In this document: positions 48,983 through 59,305 of the stretch, piece by piece
How positions within the stretch are numbered: the first letter of the stretch is position 1
Layout: every line of letters begins with the position of its first letter
NCBI RefSeq assembly: GCF_040115645.1
Contig: NC_089545.1
Span: 1,736,001 to 1,800,000, forward strand
Origin: Euwallacea fornicatus
Lineage: Eukaryota; Arthropoda; Insecta; Coleoptera; Curculionidae
Reading direction: 5' to 3'
Length of the DNA: 64,000 nt
The notes under the pieces: model-generated
Database searches by the model: none
What the model was told of the DNA's origin: nothing
What the model saw: only the letters and a program-made list of their open reading frames with translations
Translations under genes and position numbers: made by a program

Positions 48983-51166
48983 ATGCCTAAACACGTTTTA
49001 ACTATTCTCTTTTTCAGCTATTTAGTTTTCAACTTTGAAAATTCCTTTGCTGCTCCCAATGATGACGCTGAAGTTGCAGAGGAGTTCAATGAGGGTGAGT
49101 GAGTTTGGGTTATAATAATAAAAAAAAAAAATCTGTGTAACTTATTAATTGAATGAAAGTGCCGCTCTCTCCTTCAATGTTTAGGTGTTGGTTCGGTGAA
49201 GAGAATAGAAACACTCTTGGCATACCAATGGTAATTTTTTAGCAGTTTCAATGACCAATTTTGAAAAGCCCTTGAATGATTTATAAGATGTGATTTTGTG
49301 GTTTGAAATTCTCTGTTATTAGACAATTTTTTGATGGCTTTTCATAATCTTAAGCTTTTTATAAAAAAATGTAATTAAAAATTAATTGTGATAGTCCAAA
49401 TTAAAAAGCTGCTTAATCCAACATCAATTGGCACTTAGTGCTGGTTAGGAAATTACCTTCCAATACCCGCTTCTCTTAATATTTTTAAGTTTGTTTATTG
49501 TGAACCTCTCACAATACAATCCAGAGTAACAAATTCAGGTTAAAAGGCAGCAACGCTGCGCATTTTTAAACTGAGTTATTTCCTGAGCAATTAACAATCA
49601 ATAGCTGTCTTCAGCAATGTCTGTCCAAGATAGAAACGACAGTATCATGAGAAATAAAGAGAATTTAGATTTCGAGGAAGCTCTAGATTTTTTCATAAAA
49701 GAAGTAGGAAACCACATTAAACAATTTGTTGATACCATTCTAACCCAAACAGATCCAACAGTCCCTCCCATCCGAAGCTTTGCCTATGGACAATTCAATA
49801 AGGGAGCTTCAGGGTAATGTTGAATTATAATTAAATTATGGATTCTACTCAATAAATTTACAATCAGCAGGAATTTACGTTTGTTGTTGAGGAAGAGAAG
49901 ATCTTTCTTGCTCCCAGTTGTGGAGAAAATAACACAATTCATAATTACTAATTATGTAAAAAATGTACCCAGAAGTTCGAAACCCGTGGGCAGTCTCCAA
50001 GGATCGTAAGATCTTTCACTTTCGGTGAAACCACCTGATTTTTCTATGTCAAAATGTGTCTATAGGAATTCTGCCAGTTTTGAAGATAGTGAATCTGAAG
50101 CGTCTTATATCCTACGGGGTATTGGCGAATTTGCAAGGAAAAGGAAAATTTTTGGGGCAGATGTAGATGCTGAATCGAGACGAGTGTAAGCGTACATTTT
50201 AGCAAAGAAAACTTTTGTTCCTTAGTCCCCTAAATTTATAGAAAGCGACAGAAAACGACTGGAATCACCATCAATCCTGCATTCAGAGCTTCTAAAACAC
50301 CAACTTCTGAAACTGAAACAAGTATCGTTAATAAACTTACCGACGTCACTGATTTAATTAGTAGTGTGTTGGAAGTAGCTACAACTGGGCCAAAGAGGTG
50401 TGAAACTAAGTAAAATCACTATGATGATGTAATAAAGCCGATTTTAAAAATATTTTTAGAGAAAATTTCACGACTTTAAGTTCTTTATTTGAAGATTTAT
50501 TGGATAGGTTTGTGTACCAGATTGAGGAAATTTTCAAAAACTTTTGCACACTTGATAGCAAGCAGATTAGTGAAGGGTTTCGAAGAAAGAGAAGTTTGTA
50601 CCCTTCTGGGTTGGTATAAATTATACTAGAATGTTACCACCATATATGAGGGTACCACCACCTAAAAATGAAAACTTGCAGATACCCTAATGTTCGAACA
50701 ACGAATCGCTTTTTGGCTAAGAAGGTCAACAATCCCCTTAAAAATGGTACTGCTGCAGGACAACCGGTGTCAAATCGTCGAGAGTTTACATCAACCACAA
50801 CAATGAGAAATCCTCAAGAGAGGTGAGCGAAGAAAAACGAAAGGAAGCAATAATGTGAAATGAAGAAGAAAAACTATATCATATATTTTAAAAGGCTTTC
50901 GGTTATTTTCTGATACTTCTTTGTTATAGAAGAAATTCGATTAGTTAAGAGGATTGTGAATTAACAATTTCTGATCTATTTAAATTATCGGAGGGCCATA
51001 ATACCATATTTGTTTCAGTGGAAGATCGCCCTTAACGTCACTGTTACAGCTTCCTGGAAATATTGTTACAGGTGCTTTGAACATGAGTAAGAATGCGGCA
51101 AAAACAGCCTTCAAGCTGGTTTTGCCCGATCGTGAAGGACCCGAGGAAGTTTATAAGAGATCGTGA
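48983..51166 (+). CDS. Orphan secreted proprotein with dibasic sites (7 exons)
   Basis: Family not recognised. Exons 48983-49094, 49615-49813, 50066-50185, 50242-50397, 50460-50609, 50682-50822 and 51019-51166 join in phase (1,2,2,2,2,2) to 341 aa. Residues 1 to about 24 form a signal peptide (hydrophobic LTILFFSYLVF core, AAPN after the likely cleavage). Furin-type clusters occur at RKRK (128-131), RRVKR (142-146) and RRKR (237-240), and the C-terminus ends YKRS. Between them are acidic, amphipathic-helix segments such as FEEALDFFIKEVGNHIKQF and LSSLFEDLLDRFVYQIEEIF. Only one Cys is apparent outside the signal peptide. All five internal introns after the first are phase 2, which suggests growth by exon duplication. 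It may be cut into several helical peptides. Exon calls are strong, function unknown. Confidence 0.8.
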
Positions 51167-51456
51167 TTCAAGAAAGTTCAGCAGGAATATGATTTTCAAT
51201 ATAATATTTCATGTTATGAATTAAGTAATTTTAATCATTAAAGCACAAATTCGGCAAAATGTTGAACATAATCCTAAAACAATGTCGTTGAGGTGCCAGA
51301 CGAGAAAATATAGGAATAATAAAATTGATGAAAATAATGCAAGATAAGCACGTTTAATTTCCCGCTCTAATTATACTAAAATTGGCATTGCTGATATCAA
51401 ATTGAACGTTTTTGAGTTAAATTTAAAAAATCATTTATTAACACAAATTCGCAAGC

Positions 51457-52103
51457 ATGAAGAACCTTCTGAGTTCTCTAATACTCTTGCATTTGTTTCA
51501 TGCTTATACTGAGGCAGCTCCGAATGCCTTTGACGACCCCTTTCCTCCCGAAGAGAAAACTGAAGATCAGAATCGTAAGTTTTGATATTTAGATTTTTTT
51601 CTCACGACTAAAATGCGGTTTTGCTCAGTTCAATTCGTAGATGACCTGGATGCGAAAAGAGAAGCACAAAATCACCAGTACATTTTTACAGTGAGACCAT
51701 TTGGTGACGGGGAAGTACGGCATCACTTCGAATCGTGGAAGTCGGACAGCATCTGCTTGGATGATATCATAAAGGCACTGAGCGACATTTTAGATCGCTT
51801 GTTAGGTAAAGGGTAAGGAAAAAAGTGATTTAGAATGAAACTATCACAGTATTGAAACATGCAAAGTTTTTATGTGATTTTAGTTGTGACAAGTGGAGAT
51901 CCTTTCGAAATTTTCTTAAAACCATGAAGCGATCGCTACATATTCCTCAAACTCTGAAAAGATGGGCAAAAGCTTTAAGAGATCTGATTGATAAAGCTAA
52001 GGAGGTGGGAGGAGAAGATTGTGAAATTGTCAGTAACGCTGTCTTCAATACTGTACAGCAGGACGAATACGTCTATTATGACGATTACGATTATTACAAA
52101 TGA
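51457..52103 (+). CDS. Orphan secreted protein with acidic Tyr-rich tail (3 exons)
   Basis: Family not recognised. Exons 51457-51574, 51629-51812 and 51884-52103 join in phases 1 and 2 to 173 aa. The N-terminal 20 or so residues are a signal peptide (LLSSLILLHLFHAYTEA), followed by AAPN, as in the upstream gene. The mature protein has three Cys (82, 102, 147), so one could pair between molecules. Basic helical segments (KWRSFRNFLKTMKRS, KRWAKALRDLIDKAKE) precede a striking C-terminal tail (161-173) of alternating Asp/Glu and Tyr ending in YYK, a context typical of sulphated tyrosines. It begins 291 bp after the neighbour's stop, shares its phase-1 intron after the signal region and is probably related to it. 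Confidence 0.8.
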
Positions 52104-52326
52104 AAGTTAGAGTGCTGCCGCAATGCTAAAACTGCATTACATCTTTGTGTTTTTAGAGGAAGATTTTACTCAGTGCTCTATAAATATTAAACAGAGCAGA
52201 TCCAATTCAATCTTTGCACGTAGATATTTTGTCTGCTTTCATTGATGGGGGTTGTATCAAAACATAGACGATTTCATTGTTATAATTAAAATGTTGAAAT
52301 TATATTGAATTTGATTTTTTTTATAA

Positions 52327-52434
52327 CAGTATCAGGTAGTACTTACAGTAGACGATAGTCCTTCGAAATACTACGGGGAGCCCGCTTGCTGGGTGGAATG
52401 GTGTCTTCTTCGGCGCCTGCACTCCATGGAAAAT
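52327..52434 (-). other. Isolated exon-like segment
   Basis: On the minus strand an ATCATTAG acceptor-like site precedes about 100 nt of open, G+C-rich sequence ending at a CT then GTAAGTAC donor. The encoded part includes PPSKRAPRS. The plus strand is also open here. No partner exon was found. It may be an orphan or pseudo-exon of a lost relative of the neighbouring secreted genes, or chance. Confidence 0.2.
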
Positions 52435-52919
52435 CTAATGATTATACATCACATGAAAGGCATGAATTTTCCAATTTGGCTGAATTATCGAATTTCATTT
52501 TGAATTATTCAGATTTCGTCAATTCGATGCAATTTTTCTACGTTCCGCTATATGCGTTTTTATATTAAATTTTTCCATTTTTGAGACAATTTTGGTGGAA
52601 ATTCTACAGCAATTTTCTTTATTTCACCCCAAATTTTCTAGTTTCTGGCGAATAAAAAAATATGAACATATATAGTTACTGTTTTTACGGCCAATTTTGA
52701 TTTTCGATAGGATCAAACGTCTGAGATCAAAACTGGAATTTCAAAAAATTATTTAGTTTTTGCCGTTTTTCCGCTGTTTTTCTGATTTTTTAAAGTAACT
52801 TTACAGTTTGAGTTAGTTTGAATCGATGGTACAAACCCTGATAAGATACGACATGACGAAAATTTCGTGAAAAAAAATTTCCAATATTTTCCCGTATGTT
52901 TTTGCTCCTCTTGAAATCA

Positions 52920-53105
52920 TCAATCACGTGATAAACAATTTACGGTCTTTTGCAATGAAACTACTTTTAGGGCATGTAGGTACGATGTTAATTAATAACT
53001 TGCCTGATTGTTTAATGAAAATACATAATGAACCGAATGGGTGCGAATGGGTACTCTCTTAAATATAAGGGGTTTGGAAATCTGTGGACATGGCAGATAT
53101 GAACG
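52920..53105 (+). repeat. Direct duplicate of the gene-3 upstream region, copy A
   Basis: This matches 54695-54920 in the same orientation. Shared blocks are GCAATGAAAC, GCATGTAGGT, ATTGTTTAATGAA and GAACCGAATGGGTG, in the same order. The second copy is the upstream region of the minus-strand secreted gene at 53.6-54.6 kb. No equivalent coding exon lies next to this copy. Confidence 0.65.
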
Positions 53106-53419
53106 GCTCTGTGGTATTTTAAGAGTAATTTTGAAAATTATGCAATGCAAACTTCATTTTAGGTATTGCAGGAAAACGTTACTACAACTCACATTCTAGC
53201 TACAATCTCCGGAGAAAATTACACTTACTCTCTAGTTTGTAGTTAATTGATAGTATAAAATTCTTCAGTTATGATGAGAAATTTTTTTTTACGACTAATT
53301 CCAAAAAATAATTGAAAATAATAATATGAATATGAATGTAATATGAAAGTATGAGTGCCTGTTTTTTTTCTTCATGCGCATATAAAAACATCGAGTCAAT
53401 CCTTATATTTCTTAAGAGC

Positions 53420-53425
53420 TTTATT
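53420..53425 (-). terminator. Candidate poly(A) signal of the 53.6-54.6 kb gene
   Basis: AATAAA on the minus strand lies about 210 nt after the stop codon of the small secreted protein gene. Confidence 0.4.
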
Positions 53426-53635
53426 TAGATATGAAAATACATTTACAAGCGACCATCAATGGTGGACATGTGAAGGTTCTGGGAAAAAAAACCTTTAAAA
53501 GATACAGATTTAGTGTAGAAAAATGTCAGAGGTAATTTTCATAATAAAAAAAACATATAGTTTAACGTCACAAATCACTTTTTCTCTCGCTAAAAACTTC
53601 TAGATGTAAGTAGTTGTTTATCATCTGATTTCTTC

Positions 53636-54616
53636 TCATTGAAGCATTGCGGGAAACATTCCAGATTTAAACAGTATGTCTAGAGTTTTTAAAACTTTAG
53701 TCATTTGAAGAAGTGCACTCAGAATCGTGGTCCAAGTTGATACAGGTGCTGCTGGATCTATCAACGCTGAGTCCGTTTGTTGCACGCTTTCCTTCTCGTA
53801 GTCATCAGCTGCGTATAATTCGCCTTCTGAGTCTAAAAAGCAAAAGAAATTTTTTAATTTCGCGAATTTTCAATTCACTATGCATTTTAAATGCTATTTC
53901 TTGGTATTAGGTTTTCGTAAAATATTCAGCAGCTAGAAAACAAATTTCACAATATAATTTCTTGATTCGGGTTACACAGGGAGCGACAGTGCTCTGCTAA
54001 ATAATTAAAAAAAATGCTAATAGACCCATGTTCAAAAACGCACCATTTTCGATGTACAAACAGTTTCATTCACATTTTTTCTCAGACATTTTTGCAAATT
54101 CTACGAAAACGGTGAAAGATAAGAAAATTCGATAACAGACCAGAAAGCTAAAAAATTAAAAAAGGATTTTAAATTTGGTATCAGAATTCTTACATTCTAA
54201 AAAAATACACAAGGCATAAATAAATATATATAACCCAAGGAAACATAATACGCTCTATATGGTTACCGACGATTTTGAGATTTTGTTAGAAAGGAAATAG
54301 GAGTATAAATGTCTAAAAGCTTAACCCAAATGCATACATGGAAAAAACACAAAATACGAAAAAAGAATTCTGTCACTCTGCACATGGAAAATGGTGTGTT
54401 TGACCATGTGTCTACTAGCATTTGTTAAAAATTATTTTGCAGAGTACCATCGCCCCTTGGAATATCTCCATGATAATACGTTATACCCAGTACACAGAAA
54501 AAATTGTTAAAAATCCTTAAGTCGTTACCTTCACTTTGCGATACTGGATAGGCAAATTCGGCAGCGAAAGCTCCTAAAATCAAAACAAAGATACAAACGA
54601 GAACTTTGTGGGCCAT
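53636..54616 (-). CDS. Small secreted orphan protein, 94 aa (2 exons)
   Basis: Family not recognised. Minus-strand exons are 54616-54529 and 53832-53636, joined at phase 1 by a donor GAA G|GTAACG and an acceptor TTTTTAG. The first 19 or so residues form a textbook signal peptide (KVLVCIFVLILGAFA). The mature part is acidic (YAADDYEKE) and ends with a hydrophobic, amphipathic segment (TILSALLQMTKVLKTLDILF). It has no Cys after the signal peptide. A TTGTTGCAG acceptor just upstream of the ATG suggests a 5'UTR intron. It shares with the two plus-strand orphan genes a signal peptide, a phase-1 intron soon after it and an acidic segment. The intron contains an inverted-repeat element. Confidence 0.72.
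54001..54490. mobile_element. MITE-like element with inverted copies of one repeat
   Basis: The sequence at 54005-54065 (ATGCTAATAGACCCATG, then CACCATTTTCGATGTA) recurs reverse-complemented at about 54370-54430, forming inverted ends around a 300-bp centre. Related copies lie at 62735-62880 and 43150-43255. There is no coding capacity. It sits in the intron of the small secreted gene. Confidence 0.55.
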
Positions 54617-54694
54617 ATTTGGTGCTTTGTTTGCCTGCAACAATAAACTTGGCTAAAGAGCCGTTGTACATGTGATTTTATATCATATATTTTT

Positions 54695-54920
54695 TGAAAT
54701 ATGAATTATCAATGACGTGAAAAAAAATTTATGGTTACGATTTTTTCGCAATGAAACAATTTTTAGAGCATGTAGGTGTGATTTTAATTAAAAACGATAA
54801 ATGCATTTTAATGTCCATTGTGCAACTTATCTAATTGTTTAATGAAGATGCATACCGAACCGAATGGGTGCTCCCTGAGATATTTAAGTGACGTACAAAC
54901 CTGTGGATCTGGCAGGTTAA
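54695..54920 (+). repeat. Duplicated upstream region, copy B (flank of the 94-aa gene)
   Basis: This is the direct repeat partner of 52920-53105. It lies immediately upstream of the minus-strand secreted gene, so it probably includes that gene's promoter and 5'UTR. Confidence 0.6.
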
Positions 54921-57815
54921 GACAGATTCCCACGCTAAGAAAAGAGTACGTTGTCTTATAGTTGGTGCTGTTAGTACCCGGACATTCTTGAGCGAAACCG
55001 TCATCTTGACAGCGGAGCTAGGCTTGGAGCACTGCTCAGCCTAATTTAACCAAACGTGATCAAAAATCTATCTCAGGGAGGACTGCATGAGATTCCTCAA
55101 TTTGGAGAGTAGAACGTGACCTAGAAATGATGTCAAAATAACGTGTCATTTTTAGCAATAAACATTTTTTTTTAGTAATAATAAACCACTTCACTGGCGT
55201 AACAGTCTGATATTACATTGATAAGAAAGATGACTGAAAATACTACGGGTATTCGAATATGTATCTGCAGAGTTTTCCAGGTTTCATGATAAGAACTTCG
55301 TTATTTTTTCTTTATTCCGTTGTTATTTTTTATTTTTCAAGCGCGTCGATCCAAATTTCATGCACATCAGGCCATGATGAAGTGTTACACGGAAAAGACA
55401 CACAGTATCAAGTGACGAAATTCACCAATGGTGGAGATACGCTTATCGATTAGTAATAATTCGATAGAAAAAAACAAATATGAAAATCTATAGGTAATGT
55501 TATATATCGCTTTGTGAGTAATTTGCCTTTATAGCAATTGATCTTATCTGCAATCTATAGACCGCTACAATTTCGATCATGGAGTGATGCTCATTGGGGC
55601 AGTAGGCATTATGAAGATGGTGATTATTTTAGTTCACACATCGTAAAATTCCAAATTTAACGTTCAAATATGAGATGACGAGGTTTGGGCTAGATATAAA
55701 TACAGCAATTTCGATACATTAGATGCTGTTCTGTCGAATCAATTCCTCCTTCCTCAATAAAGCAACCTCCTCTGCATTTTGAGAAAATTGCATACATTCT
55801 ACTTTCCAGTACTCTGTGTACCAGAAGAAGCGTCCTGCTGCTAGTCAATTTTAGTCTTCCCATAATCAAATCATCGCTGTACAAATTATTTCCCTCTGTA
55901 TTTTCACGGATATACATAGGCCTGACGTGAACAATGATATATTAGACAAGAGTCTATAGGATGACTTTGTCGTCCCAGGATATAGTTTCGAGCAGTCCAA
56001 GAGCGATGTCGTCAATTCGCCCAAGTTTATAGTTTTTTTTACGGTCAACAGTTAAAATAGGAAATAAAACCGATATTTGCATATCCAAAATTTACCTTGA
56101 AAAGTGGGCATTAAACTAGATGGACTATTGAAATTTATTTTTTATTGATCTGTTTACGAGTAATAACGGTGCCAATAAATACGTTCTTTACATTGGAGGC
56201 GGATCGTTAACTTTTTTCTTCTATTATTTTTGCATTTTATTATCGTATTTGGGAATACCTACTAATTTCCGTCTCTGGGACCTGTTGGAATGGTGGAATT
56301 GCGCACTATTCTCGATTAAAACTGAGAATAACAATTATCCTTCGTCAAGGGCTGGAACGGAGACTCTTGTTAGCATTTTGACCACGAATCGGTTACGGTC
56401 TTCAGAACTTACCAAAAAAAAAAAAAAGTAAAAAATTAAACACTCTGAAGTTCCATTTCACAATGGCTGAGGTCACTAATAACATTGTTTTTAAATAAAA
56501 GAAAAAAATATATTGCCAAAAAACATGACCAAATGAAGGACGGAGATATGGACGCCAATGTAATTTTGAAAGTGGAAAGTACGCTGGGCCGGGCTTAGCG
56601 AGTCCGCCGTCCTGGACGAAATTTTTAATAGCCGCCCCCCTTCCCCAAGAAAATTCGTAGACTAGAAAAGGCACGATCGTTTTCAATATTATTGTAATCC
56701 TTAAGAAGTGAGGTTTTTCCTGTATCAAAGTATTTTAGCTAGCTGCTGATATACATCATCTAGTATCCAGGCCGATTTGAAAAGGGCCCCAAATCTGAAT
56801 GTCATTTGGAATGAACATAATTGTGTATTTAAATACCGCACATCCTGCGAATTTATTTCCGAATTGAATTAAAACTCTCCATGTTTCGTTTTAAAAATGG
56901 TGGAACAAAAGGTTTCGTGGTAATTTCTCGTTGAACCATGGAGCAGCATAAAAAATTATTTGTTAGTTTAGCGCTATGGTGACTCATTGGGCAAATTAAT
57001 TATACATTAGTAGCATCTCTTTAATTTGTACATTAGCGGAGGAACAACCTGAATAATCGTGGCAATTATTTATCGGTGTTTGAGGAACAATTCATGTAAT
57101 TCATCCTAGAAAAACCCATGCGAAGTTATGGGGGAAAAACTGGTAAAACACTTAAATTGGTTTATTATGCTGGTTCATGCTAACAATGCTAACAATAAAA
57201 AAATCTTAATATTAACATTAAGTATTTCGAGTGAGCATACGGTCAATCGGTATTACGTGAGTGTCCTATGTAAACTTTGGTCAGACCCACTCATTACTTT
57301 GGTACCAGTTTTTTCGCTGACGTCACATGAAACTAAACGTTTGCATTTACGTCTTTGTCTTCACTGTTCAATTTGATTGGTTGATTTCAAACAGCGGGAA
57401 AAATTTTATTTTTTTTTAATAAATTGCCAGAAAAAGTAAAATGTAATTTAGCGTATGAAATCTGTGGTTCATCAAGGACAAGGGGAACATACAAACAACA
57501 CACTTTGGAGAAATCAATGGCCGACTTATCAACACGAATCCGACAAAAATAACTTTATTTTGATTTGTGTAATAGTTTCTTGTAATATTCCACTTGCAAA
57601 ACTAAATAATAACAGGCTTGGTTTCTTTTTTAAGAAAATACATGGGAAGATCCACACATCGTAAACGTCTAGGGATATTACTTTGCAGTGTATTTTCTTA
57701 AGGTGAAAAATAATAAATCGTCGCTCTAAATATGAGACAAAGTAATTTTTAGTCAAAACAACAATAAAAAAAATTACAGCCCACAGTATTAACATTTTTT
57801 ATTGTTGATATGTAT
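54921..57815. other. Intergenic region; no convincing gene
   Basis: AT-rich sequence. A 64-codon ORF at 55259-55453 has a hydrophobic stretch near its start but no other support. A G+C-rich repeat motif occurs at about 56585-56650. Nothing else was recognised. Confidence 0.45.
56585..56650 (+). repeat. G+C-rich interspersed motif, copy 2
   Basis: GGGCCGGGCTTAGCGAGTC, then ATTTTTAATAGCC and CCCCCTTCCCC, parallels the motif at 29403-29470 block by block. Confidence 0.45.
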
Positions 57816-58422
57816 AATGCTGAGGTCCCGCAAGAGAAATAGCGAAGATATGGAAACAGTCTGGTATGCAGGCAGCCCTCCAAAACGTCCAGGGGGTTCA
57901 TTCCTACCGAGATGCTACGGATGGTATGCATTTTGGTGGAGAACTTTTGAAATCCTCTACAGTATATCGATTTGTTTCTAAGGCCTGTCATTATTCCATC
58001 ATTTCCAAAAGTTGGTGAAAACTTAATTTTAATGCACGATAATGCGAGACCACATACTGCCAGGGGGGTAGGAATTTTTTTCGAAGAGAACCGAATCAAC
58101 ATTTTACCTTGGTCGGCACAATCACCGGATCTCAGTCCCATCGAGCATGCATGGAACATGCTCGAAAGAAGAGTCTTAAAGGATAATGGTCACTTTGAGA
58201 ACCGCCATCAACTATTTGAATGTCTATGTGAAGCATGGAGAGCTATCTTTCCAGATTTATTGAATAATTTAATTTTAAATGTCCCCAACAGGTGCCAGAC
58301 AGTACTGAATGCTAGGGGGGCACATAGGATATGTTAATTCTGATTTTTTAATTTTCTTACATTATTTTAAAAGAATGCTGTTTAAATTATTTTTGTATGA
58401 CAGATCTTTTTTTCACCCTGTA
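57816..58422 (+). pseudogene. Tc1-like transposase remnant, C-terminal part
   Basis: The frame at 57972-58337 contains LMHDNARPHTA, carrying the second catalytic Asp, and WSAQSPDLSPIEHAWNMLER, carrying the third catalytic acidic position and the usual following motif. It ends in the normal C-terminal region before TAA. Upstream, the matching sequence is in another frame (YIDLFLRPVIIP precedes the motif), indicating frameshift decay, and the N-terminal HTH part is not found. The element's 3' end appears to be CACCCTGTA at 58414-58422. The 5' inverted repeat is missing, so it is dead and truncated. Confidence 0.85.
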
Positions 58423-59305
58423 TTTCTTTGGGGTACTAATAAATCTAAGTTTTATTGTCGCAAATAATTAAGAATAAACATATTTTATTAATGTATTAAA
58501 AATAATTAATTTTACAATTGTGAATTTTTTTAAAGCACTTTTGAGAAATTTGCTGGACAGAATTCCATGTCTGCCACCTCGTCGGTAGTCTGGAATAACA
58601 TGGCGGGGGTATTTGGTCACTGTTTCCTATTATCCTGGTCACTTTGAGCATTTCAAGGTGATCGCGCTGGAACTTCCTCAATGTGACTGTGAGACAGCTG
58701 AGAGCGCAAAAAGGCTCTAAAGAACTAAAAGCTTAAACAAAATTTTGAATTTGTAAAGATTCTTGCTTGGTTGCTGGGAACTCAAAAAAAAATCGTTCCT
58801 GAGGAACCCATTTAGTCAATTGAGGCCTATTAAAGGGCAATTAAATGGCCAAATTAAAGGGACAAGAAGTTGGCCCGACAAAAGGAAATAATCTTTTCTC
58901 TTTACAATGATTTTTATTATTCGTACCTGCTCTAAAATACGTTTAATCTATACCAGCTTCCCGGCCAGGAAGTGGTTCATGGTCTTGAATAGATGGACAA
59001 TGAACCTGTCAAAGCAACATTACTTGCTAAGAATATGCTTTTGCTCAATAACAAATGCATATAACCGTACTGAACATAATAAAAAGAAATTAACAACCGC
59101 CGTTAAAATGCGCGCGTTTTAGCCTTGTCCACTAACATTTACCGCATTTATTTATCATAGAACCTATAGAGTGGTTCGCATAATAAACTTCTCTTCAGTA
59201 TTGGTTCTTATGTCATCGACCAAGCACCCGGCAAATCATGTAAACCCGAGACTTCTTCGGAGAAAGTTCTTTAGTTTCAGTACTTAGTTCGTTTTCGGTG
59301 AAAAC
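58423..59305. other. Upstream region of the takeout-like gene
   Basis: No coding region was recognised. An insect initiator-like TTTCAGTACT motif lies near 59275, about 30 bp before the takeout-like ATG. It is a plausible but unproven transcription start. Confidence 0.35.

Noticed and set aside
55259..55453. 64-codon ORF with a hydrophobic start
   Set aside because: There are no splice signals, no family match and no clear signal-peptide charge pattern. A chance ORF is likelier in AT-rich DNA.
57749..58159. 136-codon minus-strand ORF
   Set aside because: It is antisense to the Tc1-like transposase remnant and has no domain of its own.
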